Notes: a model not told the origin generated them from the letters alone. Counted from the stretch's first letter, positions 17,218 through 25,486 are shown. The stretch: DNA of 64,000 nucleotides from Gracilibacillus alcaliphilus (GCF_016909015.1 NZ_JAFBFA010000028.1:1-64000); one strand, 5' to 3'. Made by a program: numbers and translations.

Positions 17218-17896
17218 ACTAGCTATTGGTGTCGCGGCCGTAACAATCACTATTCTTTTATATGTTATAACAAAATTAATATACATGAAAAAGCCCAACC
17301 CTTTTTTACTGCCGATCTTTCTGTCTACTGCTTGTTTGGTTTTACTGCTGGTAATAACAGATACTTCTTATCAAACCTATATGATTGGCGGACAATGGAT
17401 TGATTTCTTTTTGGGGCCAATCGTTGTTTCACTTGCTATCCCATTGTATCGCCAGCTTTCTTTAATTAAAAAATATCTCTGGCCGATTGGCGCCGGCATT
17501 TTTGCTGGATCGATTACTGGTATTTTAAGCGGCATTCTAGGTGTAAAACTGTTTCATTTTGAGGACTGGCTGATTCAGACAGTTGCCGCCAAATCAGTGA
17601 CTGCCCCTATTGCAATCAGTATTACAGAAACCGCAGGCGGGAACATATCTCTAGTTGCTGTCTTTGTCATGACAGCAGGAATAAGCGGAGCTATGTTTGG
17701 ACCGCTTGTATTGAAAGCATGCCGGATTCGACACCCAGCTGCCAAAGGTTTAGGGATTGGTACTGCCTCTCACGCAATTGGAACCGCAAAGGCATTAGAA
17801 ATTGGTGAACTGGAAGGTGCAGTTAGTGCCTTATCAATGACCATAACCGCTATTGTCGTCTCTTTCCTTGTTCCACTTGTCTTATTATGGATATGA
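17210..17896 (+). CDS. cidB: CidB/LrgB membrane protein
   Basis: A 228-residue LrgB-family integral membrane protein with about seven TM helices. Family motifs are KSVTAPIAISITE (about 122-134), GGNISLVAVFVMTAGI and HAIGTAKALEIGE near residue 190. It partners the CidA-like protein encoded just upstream with an 8-bp overlap. Together they may form a holin-like or small-acid transport complex. Substrate or lytic role cannot be decided from the sequence. Confidence 0.9.
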   Translation: MIKLAIGVAAVTITILLYVITKLIYMKKPNPFLLPIFLSTACLVLLLVITDTSYQTYMIGGQWIDFFLGPIVVSLAIPLYRQLSLIKKYLWPIGAGIFAGSITGILSGILGVKLFHFEDWLIQTVAAKSVTAPIAISITETAGGNISLVAVFVMTAGISGAMFGPLVLKACRIRHPAAKGLGIGTASHAIGTAKALEIGELEGAVSALSMTITAIVVSFLVPLVLLWI

Positions 17897-17990
17897 CCAA
17901 TAGAACAAATCAATTGACAGAACACCACATACACGGTATTTTAAAGAATGATTCTCTTTGTGCCTGTGAGGGCATAGGAAGGTGATGATA

Positions 17991-18236
17991 ATGGGAATCG
18001 TTGTGGTAGAAATTTGTGATAGCAATTTAATCAATGCACTTGATATAGAAAAAATTATTGAATCAGAATATCCTGAAGTAGCTGTTTTAATCAATGACTG
18101 TCTGAATTTTTGCGGTCTGTGCCGGCTCAAGCCCTATGCCTTAGTTAATAATCAACGGGTACATGGAAATACACCGGAAGAAACATTAGCAAAAATTAGA
18201 AAGGCAATTGAAGAAGAACTTGCTATTTATCAATAA
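17991..18236 (+). CDS. DUF1450 (YuzB-like) protein
   Basis: An 81-residue protein with the DUF1450 pattern: VEICDSNL near the start, CLNFCGLCRLKPYALVNNQRV in the middle, and a C-terminal helix after TPEETL. The three closely spaced cysteines suggest a metal or redox role. The ATG at 17991 lies eight bases after GGAAGG; upstream in-frame GTG/ATG codons overlap that site. It follows cidB by 94 bp. The function is unknown. Confidence 0.8.
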   Translation: MGIVVVEICDSNLINALDIEKIIESEYPEVAVLINDCLNFCGLCRLKPYALVNNQRVHGNTPEETLAKIRKAIEEELAIYQ

Positions 18237-18286
18237 TAGAAGTCAGATGAGTTTTGATGCAATAAAAATGTTAATAGAAGATGTTC

Positions 18287-18316
18287 AAAAAGCTCAGATG
18301 TTATGCTGAGCTTTTT
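18287..18316 (+). terminator. Terminator after DUF1450 gene
   Basis: AAAAGCTCAG and CTGAGCTTTTT form a 10-bp stem with an 8-nt loop and T-run. Confidence 0.85.
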
Positions 18317-18363
18317 ATATATGTAAATTCCTTTACCATACAAGCTATCTACATAAAGCCGTA

Positions 18364-18558
18364 TTAAGCAAATATTAGAATCAGTCGACTGATAGCAAGT
18401 GCAAAAATTGCAATTCCAACGATAACAAGCATAACAGACTCAAACGTTGAAAGGCCTCTTTCTTTCTTCCTTTTTGTTAAATCATTTAAATACATAAATG
18501 AACTAAAAACCAACACCGCTACAGCAATTACTTGCAACACCTCTGCTGCAATTATCAA
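18364..18558 (-). CDS. Small two-TM membrane protein, unknown
   Basis: A 64-residue protein with two hydrophobic segments (about residues 2-24 and 42-64) joined by a basic loop LTKRKKERG, so the loop is probably cytosolic. The start is TTG with GAGGTGG four to five bases upstream. It is not recognised. It stands alone between the DUF1450 gene and ald. Clean hydrophobic pattern plus good ribosome site argue that it is real. Confidence 0.55.
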   Translation of the reverse strand: MIIAAEVLQVIAVAVLVFSSFMYLNDLTKRKKERGLSTFESVMLVIVGIAIFALAISRLILIFA

Positions 18559-18680
18559 ATAACCACCTCACTTAAAAGCCTAGTTTCTCTAGATAGAAAA
18601 ACCATGCGTTACTTACCATTCTAAATGGCATATGGTTAAAAATCAATCAGGAGATTTTATTAGTTTTGCCTCAAAAACAT

Positions 18681-18725
18681 AAAAAAGGGATACTAAATCA
18701 TATATGATCTGGTACCCCTTTTTGA
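18681..18725 (-). terminator. Terminator after ald
   Basis: AAAAAGGGATAC pairs with GTACCCCTTTTT (one mismatch), with an inner ATCATATATGAT palindrome. T-run on the minus strand. Confidence 0.75.
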
Positions 18726-18762
18726 GCATTACGTTATATTTTTCCTCTGTTGACCTTCTTTT

Positions 18763-19878
18763 TTATACAAAAACATCACGGATATCCATAAACCGCTTAT
18801 TTAGAGCTTGTGCCACAGCTTCATGGACTATCTTGCCTTGATAAGTGTTGATACCTCTCGCAAAGGCTGGATCATTCCGCCCATATTCTTTGAAACCTTG
18901 ATTCGCTAATTTTAATACATATGGTGCCGTAACATTAGTCAGTGCATAGGTTGATGTTTTAGCGACAGCGCCAGGGATATTGGCCACTGCATAATGATTA
19001 ACACCATGTTTTACATAAATAGGATCTTGATGGGTAGTAATTCGATCAATTGTTTCAATCGATCCGCCTTGATCTACTGCCACATCAACAATCACTGAAC
19101 CTGTCTCCATTGCTTTGACCATTTCTTCCGATACCAGTTTAGGAGCCTTACCGCCCGGAATCAGCACTGCACCTATCAGCAAATCGGCCTGTTTTACCTG
19201 TTCCATAATATTAAATTCATTGGAGGCTAATGTATGCAGCCGCCCTTGAAAATCGTTTTCTAACTGGCGCAGTCGTTCCATGTTAATATCTAACAATGTG
19301 GTACGTGCGCCTAAACCCAGGGCAATTTTTGCCGCATTGGCTCCAACAATTCCGCCGCCAATAATGACTACATTAGCTGGCGAGACACCTGGAACCCCGC
19401 CGGGCAGAATTCCTTTTCCGCCATATATTCTCTCCAAATAGCGTACACCTAATTGAACGGACATTCTCCCGGCAATCTCACTCATAGGAACCAACAAAGG
19501 CAAACTGCCATCCTGATTTTGGATGGTTTCATAGGCAATAGCCGTCGTTCTGCTTTCTAAAAGCGCCTCTGTTACTTCCTCCTCAGCAGCTAGATGTAAA
19601 TAGGTAAATAAGAGTAAATCATTCCGCAGAAAAGCAAACTCTTCTGGCTGTGGCTCCTTCACTTTGATGACCAATTCTTGTGCCCACGCCTGTTCTGCTG
19701 AAGTCACCATCTGCGCCCCAGCTTGTTTGTAGGCCTCGTCCGAAATATGACTTCCTGCACCAGCACCAGTCTCAATTACTACTTCATGGTTGTTTTGTGT
19801 TAGCATCATTACCATTGCCGGTGTAATGGCCACCCGGTTTTCATTACTTTTTATCTCTTTTGGTACACCGATTTTCAT
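18763..19878 (-). CDS. ald: Alanine dehydrogenase
   Basis: A 371-residue NAD-dependent enzyme converting L-alanine to pyruvate and ammonia, important for growth on alanine and for sporulation. Signature features are MKIGVPKEIKSNENRVA at the N-terminus, the Rossmann loop VVIIGGGIVGANAA (about 169-182) and NIPGAVAKTSTYALTN near residue 300 in the C-terminal half. Length equals that of other Ald proteins. It is monocistronic with its own terminator. Confidence 0.97.
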   Translation of the reverse strand: MKIGVPKEIKSNENRVAITPAMVMMLTQNNHEVVIETGAGAGSHISDEAYKQAGAQMVTSAEQAWAQELVIKVKEPQPEEFAFLRNDLLLFTYLHLAAEEEVTEALLESRTTAIAYETIQNQDGSLPLLVPMSEIAGRMSVQLGVRYLERIYGGKGILPGGVPGVSPANVVIIGGGIVGANAAKIALGLGARTTLLDINMERLRQLENDFQGRLHTLASNEFNIMEQVKQADLLIGAVLIPGGKAPKLVSEEMVKAMETGSVIVDVAVDQGGSIETIDRITTHQDPIYVKHGVNHYAVANIPGAVAKTSTYALTNVTAPYVLKLANQGFKEYGRNDPAFARGINTYQGKIVHEAVAQALNKRFMDIRDVFV

Positions 19879-20044
19879 AAAGTCACCAACCTTCTTATTT
19901 ACTTATTCATTGTAATCAATCCTATCCTTCTTATTCCCTTTTTTATATGGAACTAATACAAAAAAATGCTATTAATCGCAAAATGATATGGATTTAATCT
20001 GAATAATGGATTGATCATCGGCAGCTTAGGGATTCTTTTGGGGT

Positions 20045-20166
20045 AGTGGCCACTTGATGAGATTTAATGGCCGCTTTGATAATGATACCGGTCATTCGCA
20101 GGTGTTTACTGGCCAGTTGATGTTAGTTACTGGCCACTCTACTTCATTTACTGGCCACTTTCGGAT
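20045..20166. repeat. Array of six GGCC cores at exact 21-bp spacing, copy 1
   Basis: GGCC or its variant GGTC begins at 20048, 20069, 20090, 20111, 20132 and 20153, exactly 21 bp apart each time. The best units read TTTACTGGCCACT; older-looking units are degenerate. Sequence between cores is poorly conserved. A second array of the same design lies at 40324-40440. Confidence 0.85.
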
Positions 20167-20398
20167 TATGTAAACTAAGTTTTTTGTGTGCAAAGCATTT
20201 GTTTCCTGCGTTAATTTATGGTAAAAGTCTCCCGCTAAGTCTCTTCACATAAAAAACATTAGACTCTTTAACTTTTTCTCTATTTAAAAAAAGCAACTTA
20301 CAATGCTATTACTGAAAAAATAAAGTAAATTCGTCGTTTTTACTAAAAAAGGTTTCTAGTTCCTTTAATAGACCGGCAATAAAATAAGAATATGCCCT

Positions 20399-20417
20399 TT
20401 TGACCAAAGTGATCAAA
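20399..20417. promoter_or_regulatory. 19-bp dyad (TetR-operator-like) before methyltransferase remnant
   Basis: TTTGACCAAAGTGATCAAA is a dyad with 7 of 9 paired positions. An extended -10 (TGA-TATACT, 20430-20438) and a strong ribosome site AAAAGGAGCG follow. The arrangement resembles a repressor-controlled promoter. No repressor gene is adjacent. Confidence 0.4.
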
Positions 20418-20466
20418 TGTCGGAAAATATGATATACTAAACTTATACAAAAAAGGAGCGAATAAC

Positions 20467-20951
20467 ATGATTTTGAACCATTTGAGATACCTCTGCTTCA
20501 AAGATAGACTTCCATTCGAATCAGAGCAATTTGATTGTGCATATAATCGTAAAGGGCCAACTTCTGCTTATTTTGATTTAAAAAGAATTATAAAGAATGG
20601 TGGCAAGGTCTTAAGTTTGCATCCTGGTGATCAATTATCACCAGAATTGCCCGAACTTTTCCCGAATCTTTTTGCAGCGCTGCCTGAAGGTACTCCTATC
20701 TAGATAAGATTAGAAATCATCTTGCTATAGGCGCACTTGAAAATGCTGAAATTGAAACAATCAGGGGAATATCTTACTTACACGAGCCAATAGATGTTGT
20801 TAAGTTATGCTGTTTTGGACAGTCACCATCCGTACATAAAATGGTTATAAACGAGAGCATGGAACAAATTGAAAAAATATTTAATGAACATGCTACTGAT
20901 AAAGGTTTAGGAGTATCAGGTGAAATGTATTTCGTTCGTGCTATAGTATAA
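20467..20951 (+). pseudogene. Remnant of class I SAM-dependent methyltransferase
   Basis: The first frame (20467-20703) encodes LPFESEQFDCAYNRKGPTSA and IIKNGGKVLSLHPGDQ, the post-motif-I part of a methyltransferase, then stops. From 20700 a different frame continues with LDKIRNHLAIGALENAEIET through SGEMYFVRAIV to a stop at 20949-20951, which reads as the natural C-terminal half. The SAM-binding glycine motif normally N-terminal is missing. So this is 5'-truncated and frameshifted, although promoter and ribosome site look intact. Confidence 0.8.
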
Positions 20952-21102
20952 AGTTTCAGAGGTTCACGAAAAAAGTTGTGTGGAATTATAGAAGAATAAC
21001 GTTTTTCAAATAAAACCTTAGGGTTTAAATAAACAGGAGAAGATGGAGAAACAGTTTTAAGTTATGTTATAACTCCTTAGTAGAATAACTCACATTCTTT
21101 TG

Positions 21103-21143
21103 AAAAAACACTTTTCTTATTTTGAATAAGAAAAGTGTTTTTT
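21103..21143 (-). terminator. Terminator after tRNA-Ala
   Basis: A perfect 19-bp inverted repeat, AAAAAACACTTTTCTTATT and its complement, with a 3-nt loop. It begins 6 bp past the tRNA 3' end on the minus strand. Confidence 0.9.
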
Positions 21144-21148
21144 CTGAA

Positions 21149-21221
21149 TGGAGCATAGCGGGCTCGAACCGCTGACCTCTACACTGCCAGTGTAGCGCTC
21201 TCCCAGCTGAGCTAATGCCCC
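21149..21221 (-). tRNA. tRNA-Ala (GGC)
   Basis: Minus strand: acceptor GGGGCAT/ATGCTCC, D-arm AGCTCAGCTGGGAGAGC, anticodon stem CTACA/TGTAG with loop CTGGCAG giving anticodon GGC, T-arm AGCGG-TTCGAGC-CCGCT, discriminator A. It reads GCC/GCU alanine codons. The 3' CCA is not encoded and must be added by CCA nucleotidyltransferase. It is a single-gene unit with its own promoter and terminator. Confidence 0.97.
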
Positions 21222-21239
21222 TTTAAACGTCACTTCCCT

Positions 21240-21268
21240 ATTATATACAAAATGGTTTTCTGGTTCAA
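21240..21268 (-). promoter_or_regulatory. tRNA-Ala promoter
   Basis: Minus strand: TTGAAC (21263-21268), 17-bp spacer, TATAAT (21240-21245), 18 bp upstream of the tRNA. Confidence 0.8.
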
Positions 21269-21287
21269 GTACTAATTTTAAATTAAA

Positions 21288-21349
21288 TGTCAAAAGTTTT
21301 GGACAATTTGATGATATTATGTTACTATTTTGTCAAATACTTTTGACAA
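21288..21349 (+). promoter_or_regulatory. Paired operators over xre-def promoter
   Basis: TGTCAAAAGTTTTGGACA (21288-21305) and TTGTCAAA-tact-TTTGACAA (21330-21349) are related dyads. Between and overlapping them lie -35 TTGGAC (21299-21304), an 18-bp spacer and -10 TACTAT (21323-21328). A protein bound to both would block RNA polymerase, so negative autoregulation by the downstream XRE protein is likely. Confidence 0.65.
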
Positions 21350-21366
21350 ATCGAGGAGGGACTACT

Positions 21367-21558
21367 TTGAAAAATATCATTAAACAATTAAGAAAAAAAT
21401 CTAATATGACCCAAGCCAAGCTTGCTGAACTTTGCAAGGCATCAAGGCAGACGATCAATTGTATTGAAAATGATAAATATGATCCCACCTTGGAATTGGC
21501 TTTTAAAATAGCCAGGGCATTGGAAAAAAATATCGAAGAGGTGTTTATCTATGAGTAA
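21367..21558 (+). CDS. Small XRE-family transcriptional regulator
   Basis: A 63-residue protein consisting of a single Cro/C1 helix-turn-helix: MTQAKLAELCKASRQTINCIE (about residues 14-34) followed by DPTLELAFKIARALEKNIEEVF, the usual end of this small family. TTG start after GAGGAGGGAC. It overlaps the deformylase gene by 8 bp, so both are made together. The dyads at its promoter are the likely operators. Its signal is unknown. Confidence 0.85.
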   Translation: MKNIIKQLRKKSNMTQAKLAELCKASRQTINCIENDKYDPTLELAFKIARALEKNIEEVFIYE

Positions 21559-22105
21559 GTTTCATTCCGACTATATGATTACGATGAAAGATATTGTTAA
21601 AGAAGGGGATCCTATCCTGAGGAAAAAATTAGCACCAGTTGAATTCCCTGTTTCCAATCAGGTAAAAGAAGAGTTAGCTTGTATGCTGACCTATCTGCAA
21701 AACAGCCAAAATGCAGAGATAGCTAAAAAATATAAACTAAGACCAGGTTCTGGTTTATCTGCCAATCAGATTGGGCTGAATAAAAGAATGTTTACAGTCC
21801 TCTATCATGAAAGTAATGGAGAACAGAAGGCATTAAAAATCATCAACCCTGAACTTATCAGTCATTCGCCACATACGATCTACCTGCCGGAAGGGGAAGG
21901 CTGTTTATCAGTAGACCGGGAAATTCTTGGCCATGTTCCTCGCTATGAGAGGATCAAAATAGCGGCCTATGATGAAATGGGCGAGAAGCATACTTACCGT
22001 TTTAACGGTTACAGTGCCATTCTGATTCAACATGAAATGGATCATCTTAATGGAATTATGTTTTATGATCATATCAATAAAGAGTCGCCTTTTTTGAATG
22101 TGTAG
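21551..22105 (+). CDS. def: Peptide deformylase (long Gram-positive type)
   Basis: A 184-residue metalloenzyme removing the N-formyl group from nascent proteins. Motif 1 is GSGLSANQIG (67-76, usually GxGLAAPQIG), motif 2 EGCLS with metal ligand Cys118, motif 3 QHEMDH with His161, Glu162 and His165. All catalytic residues are present; the Ser-Ala-Asn variant in motif 1 is slightly atypical. The length fits the type-2 enzymes of Bacillales. Coupling to an XRE repressor is unusual for a housekeeping function. Confidence 0.92.
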   Translation: MSKFHSDYMITMKDIVKEGDPILRKKLAPVEFPVSNQVKEELACMLTYLQNSQNAEIAKKYKLRPGSGLSANQIGLNKRMFTVLYHESNGEQKALKIINPELISHSPHTIYLPEGEGCLSVDREILGHVPRYERIKIAAYDEMGEKHTYRFNGYSAILIQHEMDHLNGIMFYDHINKESPFLNV

Positions 22106-22121
22106 GGGATGGAGTCAATCG

Positions 22122-22952
22122 TCAAACTCCCCTTTCCACCGCTAATGAACAACAGCGAAATGAGCCGCCTGATTTAATGATTTCTGAAAAAGGTACTTCG
22201 ATAATGTCGAAACCCTTTTGTGCTAACAACTGATTGATTCGTTGATTCTCCGGTAAGGCAATCACCTTTCCCCCACCAAGCGAAAGCACATTTGTCCCCA
22301 TCGCGAATTGTTCATGGTCAGATACTTCGATTAACTCAAACACAGATCGCAGACGCTTTAGATCTTCTGCCGGAAAGGCATCAGGATAGATGATGCCGAT
22401 CTCATCACTTACCAGGTTAAAACAACAATCCAGATGCAGTATATCTTCTCTCATCTGCAAAGGAACCACTTGTTTATCCGGGATTGTTTTTGCCAGATAT
22501 TCGATCGCTTTTCGTGTCGTTCGATTGCTTGTACCTGCATAAATGGTGTCATTGGCTAATACAATATCACCGCCTTCCAGCGTTGGTACTGGCAGGGCAT
22601 GATATTCTATCCCTTTTTTCTGTAAAAAATCTTGCAGAACACTGATTTCTCCTCGACGAATCGGTTCTTTCATATTACATGTGAACAACTGATGATTGAT
22701 TGTAAATCCGATATCCCGTGTGAAAACTTGTTCATTTAGATCAGGGGATGGCGATAATTCCAGCACCTCTGCCCCATGTAAGGTAAGGGTCTGTACAAAT
22801 TCTTGATACTGATCTAGAGCCTTAAACACATCGATATTGTCTTGTTTGTATTTTTGCTGAGTTATGTTGATAATATTTCTTATTTCCATATACATTGGCG
22901 GGCAGGTAATTACCCTTTTTAACGGAGCATATTCATTGGTTTGATAAATCAT
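22122..22952 (-). CDS. Amidinotransferase/DDAH-superfamily hydrolase (YkgA-like)
   Basis: A 276-residue protein of the guanidine-modifying pentein fold. Visible are FTRDIGF (about 79-85), LEGGDIVLAN (about 124-133), HLDCCFNLV with catalytic His (about 168) and a C-terminal GGSFRCCSL with the nucleophilic Cys, as in dimethylarginine dimethylaminohydrolase and related enzymes. The substrate could be methylated arginine, arginine or another guanidine compound. It is monocistronic; the closest B. subtilis counterpart is YkgA. Confidence 0.85.
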   Translation of the reverse strand: MIYQTNEYAPLKRVITCPPMYMEIRNIINITQQKYKQDNIDVFKALDQYQEFVQTLTLHGAEVLELSPSPDLNEQVFTRDIGFTINHQLFTCNMKEPIRRGEISVLQDFLQKKGIEYHALPVPTLEGGDIVLANDTIYAGTSNRTTRKAIEYLAKTIPDKQVVPLQMREDILHLDCCFNLVSDEIGIIYPDAFPAEDLKRLRSVFELIEVSDHEQFAMGTNVLSLGGGKVIALPENQRINQLLAQKGFDIIEVPFSEIIKSGGSFRCCSLAVERGV

Positions 22953-23059
22953 ATATACTGCCTCTTTCGTTTGGAAAATATGGGTACTTCTTTATATGAT
23001 ACTCTATTCTCCCTATTTCATGCTCGGATGGCGCTTAGAAATTATCTGCAAAAAAAAGA

Positions 23060-23091
23060 CTGTTGCACCATGTAATTTCACGGTGCAACAG
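23060..23091 (-). terminator. Terminator after clpE
   Basis: CTGTTGCACC and GGTGCAACAG form a 10-bp stem around a 12-nt loop, followed on the minus strand by TCTTTTTTT. Confidence 0.88.
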
Positions 23092-23109
23092 CCCTTCTGC
23101 ATATTTCCT

Positions 23110-25230
23110 TTACACACTTCTTACTTCAATTTCGCCATCTTCCAATACAATCTCTACCTTTGTTACGTTCTCTTGTTCTAAAACGATATCGGTAATGCCA
23201 TCTTCGACTTTCTCTTGAATAACTCGACGTAATGGACGTGCACCAAAACGGCGGTCATAGCCTTTATCAGCTAGGAATTGCTTCACTTCATCACTTACTG
23301 TTATCTCAAGATTTGATTCTTGTAAGTGCTCAGTCAACTCATTTAACATTAAGTCAACAATCTGTAATATATCAGCTTCTGTTAACTCATTGAATGGTAT
23401 AATCGCGTCAAAGCGATTTAAGAATTCGGCTTTAAAGTATTGGGTTAGATTCTCTAATTCGGATACAGCCTGATTGTTATCATTGTTGAAGCCTACGGTA
23501 ATTGCTTTAGCATTGGTACCTGCATTACTTGTCATGATAATTACGGTATCCTTGAAGCTGACCGTCCGGCCTTGGCTGTCTGTTAAGTGACCGTCCTCCA
23601 TGATTTGCAAGAACATATTTTGTACATCTGGATGTGCCTTTTCAATTTCGTCCAGCAACACCAGGCTGTATGGATTACGGCGGATTTTCTCTGTTAATTG
23701 TCCAGCCTCTTCATGTCCTACATAGCCAGGAGGTGAACCGATAAGTTTAGAAACTGCATGTTTCTCCATATATTCACTCATATCTAAACGAACCATGGCA
23801 TCCTTGGTGCCAAATAATTCTTCAGCAAGTGCTTTGGTTAATTCGGTTTTACCTACACCAGTTGGTCCTACAAATAAGAAAGAGCCAATTGGGCGGTATT
23901 TAGGTTTCAAGCCAGCTCTGCTTCTGCGAATGGCTTTTGCTACTTTGGCAACCGCTGTTTGCTGTCCAATTACCTTCTTGCTTAAGTTACCAGCAAGCTG
24001 ATTCATTTTAGATTGTTCATCTGCTTGCATTTTACGAACTGGGATACCTGTTTTTTCTTCAATAATTAATTGAATATCTTCAACAGTCACTTCTGCCTTT
24101 GGTGTTTCTTGTGTTTCGGCTAGTTTTTTCTCCAACTTAATTTCTTCGTGTCTTAAATTAGCAGCACGTTCATAGTCTTCTTGTTCAGCTGCTTCTGTTT
24201 TTTGTTTAACAATTTCATCTAAACGTTTTTGGATACTGTCAGAATCTGTTTCGCTGACGGTTAAATTCAATCGTGCACCAGCTTCATCGATTAGATCAAT
24301 CGCTTTGTCTGGCAGGAAGCGGTCTTGGATATAGCGTTTGGATAATCGAACAGCTGCTGCAATAACGTCGTCAGAATAGTTGACTTGATGATATTGTTGA
24401 TAACGATCGCGCAAACCTAATAGAATTTGTTCCGCCTCTTCGACAGTCGGCTCTTTGACAATAATAGGCTGTAAGCGTCGTTCTAAAGCTGCATCTTTCT
24501 CAATTTGACGATATTCTTTTAACGTAGTTGCCCCAATTAATTGCAATTCACCACGTGCAAGCGCTGGTTTTAAAATATTACCGGCATCCATTTGGGAGCC
24601 TTCTGCTGTACCGGCACCGACTAATAGGTGAATCTCATCAACAAAAAGGATCACATTTTGACGTTCTTGAAGCTCTGTCACTAATTGTTTCATGCGCTCC
24701 TCGAATTGCCCGCGTATGCCGGTATTGGCTACAAGAGAAGCCACATCTAAGATATAAATTTCCTTATCTAACAATTTTGCCGGCACATTTCCTTCCACTA
24801 CTCTTAAAGCTAAACCTTCAGCAATGGCTGTTTTACCTACACCAGGTTCCCCAATTAGCACTGGATTGTTTTTGTTGCGGCGGTTTAGTGTTTCAATTAC
24901 ACGTTTTACTTCTTGTTCACGGCCAATGACAGGATCGATAACCCCTGCACGAGCCGCATCCGATAAGTTCTTACCAAGCTGATCCAGCAGACCATTTCCT
25001 TGCCCGCCTTGGGCAGTTCTTGTTTGCGCCTGTGTGCCGCTGAATCCATTGGCTCCACCGCTAAAGAACTGTTCAAAGCCTTGTCCACCGAACATTCCTG
25101 AAGGTTGGTTCATTTCATTTTTAATATCTTGAAAGCATGATTGACATACATGTAATGATTGAGATTGATTGTTTATCCGAAGGTTTAGATTAACAGTTGC
25201 TTGATGATTACCACATTTTTGGCATTTCAT
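23110..25230 (-). CDS. clpE: ATP-dependent Clp protease ATPase subunit ClpE
   Basis: A 706-residue Hsp100 unfoldase. The N-terminal zinc finger with Cys3, Cys6, Cys29 and Cys32 distinguishes ClpE from ClpC. Two AAA+ modules follow, with Walker A motifs GEPGVGKTAIAE and GPTGVGKTELTK, separated by a UVR-type coiled coil (EQEDYERAANLRHEEI). It feeds damaged proteins to ClpP during heat and disulfide stress. The ATG at 25230 follows GGAGGAATTCGTT; an ATG 18 bp further upstream overlaps that site. Two CtsR boxes lie over its promoter. Confidence 0.96.
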   Translation of the reverse strand: MKCQKCGNHQATVNLNLRINNQSQSLHVCQSCFQDIKNEMNQPSGMFGGQGFEQFFSGGANGFSGTQAQTRTAQGGQGNGLLDQLGKNLSDAARAGVIDPVIGREQEVKRVIETLNRRNKNNPVLIGEPGVGKTAIAEGLALRVVEGNVPAKLLDKEIYILDVASLVANTGIRGQFEERMKQLVTELQERQNVILFVDEIHLLVGAGTAEGSQMDAGNILKPALARGELQLIGATTLKEYRQIEKDAALERRLQPIIVKEPTVEEAEQILLGLRDRYQQYHQVNYSDDVIAAAVRLSKRYIQDRFLPDKAIDLIDEAGARLNLTVSETDSDSIQKRLDEIVKQKTEAAEQEDYERAANLRHEEIKLEKKLAETQETPKAEVTVEDIQLIIEEKTGIPVRKMQADEQSKMNQLAGNLSKKVIGQQTAVAKVAKAIRRSRAGLKPKYRPIGSFLFVGPTGVGKTELTKALAEELFGTKDAMVRLDMSEYMEKHAVSKLIGSPPGYVGHEEAGQLTEKIRRNPYSLVLLDEIEKAHPDVQNMFLQIMEDGHLTDSQGRTVSFKDTVIIMTSNAGTNAKAITVGFNNDNNQAVSELENLTQYFKAEFLNRFDAIIPFNELTEADILQIVDLMLNELTEHLQESNLEITVSDEVKQFLADKGYDRRFGARPLRRVIQEKVEDGITDIVLEQENVTKVEIVLEDGEIEVRSV

Positions 25231-25248
25231 AACGAATTCCTCCTTCAA

Positions 25249-25385
25249 TTTAGTTAACTATCCTCAGTGGGGCGTTCTTCCTCCTTCACTAATGGATAGC
25301 GAAACTTATCGGGGTACTATCATCTGTTATCCCACTTAGACTCCTTGGAACTTTCTCCAAATCTGCCAGGATAGGACTACTATAC
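25249..25385. repeat. Dispersed leader repeat, copy 2 (clpE leader)
   Basis: This block in the clpE 5' leader resembles 7230-7375. On the clpE transcript CTATCCATTAGTG pairs with CACTGAGGATAG around a loop rich in GGAGGAAG, so a stable hairpin with a ribosome-site-like loop lies upstream of the true ribosome site. Confidence 0.6.
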
Positions 25386-25427
25386 GAATGCACTTAGATA
25401 AGAATAAAGGTCAAGGTCAATTTGACT

Positions 25428-25486
25428 TTTGACTATCTTTGACCTTATTTGATTATTATTATACTCTGACCTTTTTTGACTTTCAA
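25428..25486 (-). promoter_or_regulatory. clpE promoter with two CtsR boxes
   Basis: Minus strand: -35 TTGAAA (25481-25486), 17-bp spacer, -10 TATAAT (25458-25463). CtsR heptad repeats AGTCAAA-AAA-GGTCAGA (25465-25481) occupy the spacer, and GGTCAAA-GAT-AGTCAAA (25428-25444) lies just downstream of the start. A further GGTCAA tandem lies at 25409-25420. This matches the known CtsR control of clpE, which carries several boxes. Confidence 0.92.

Larger units (their letters stand above)
19879..20466. other. Intergenic region upstream of ald (about 590 bp)
   Basis: No gene. It contains the first 21-bp-phased GGCC array (20045-20166), an AT-rich stretch, and at its right end a 19-bp dyad and extended -10 in front of the methyltransferase remnant. 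Confidence 0.6.

Noticed and set aside
20467..20703. Intact 78-residue methyltransferase-like CDS
   Set aside because: The missing SAM motif and the continued homologous frame after the stop show that it is a broken gene.
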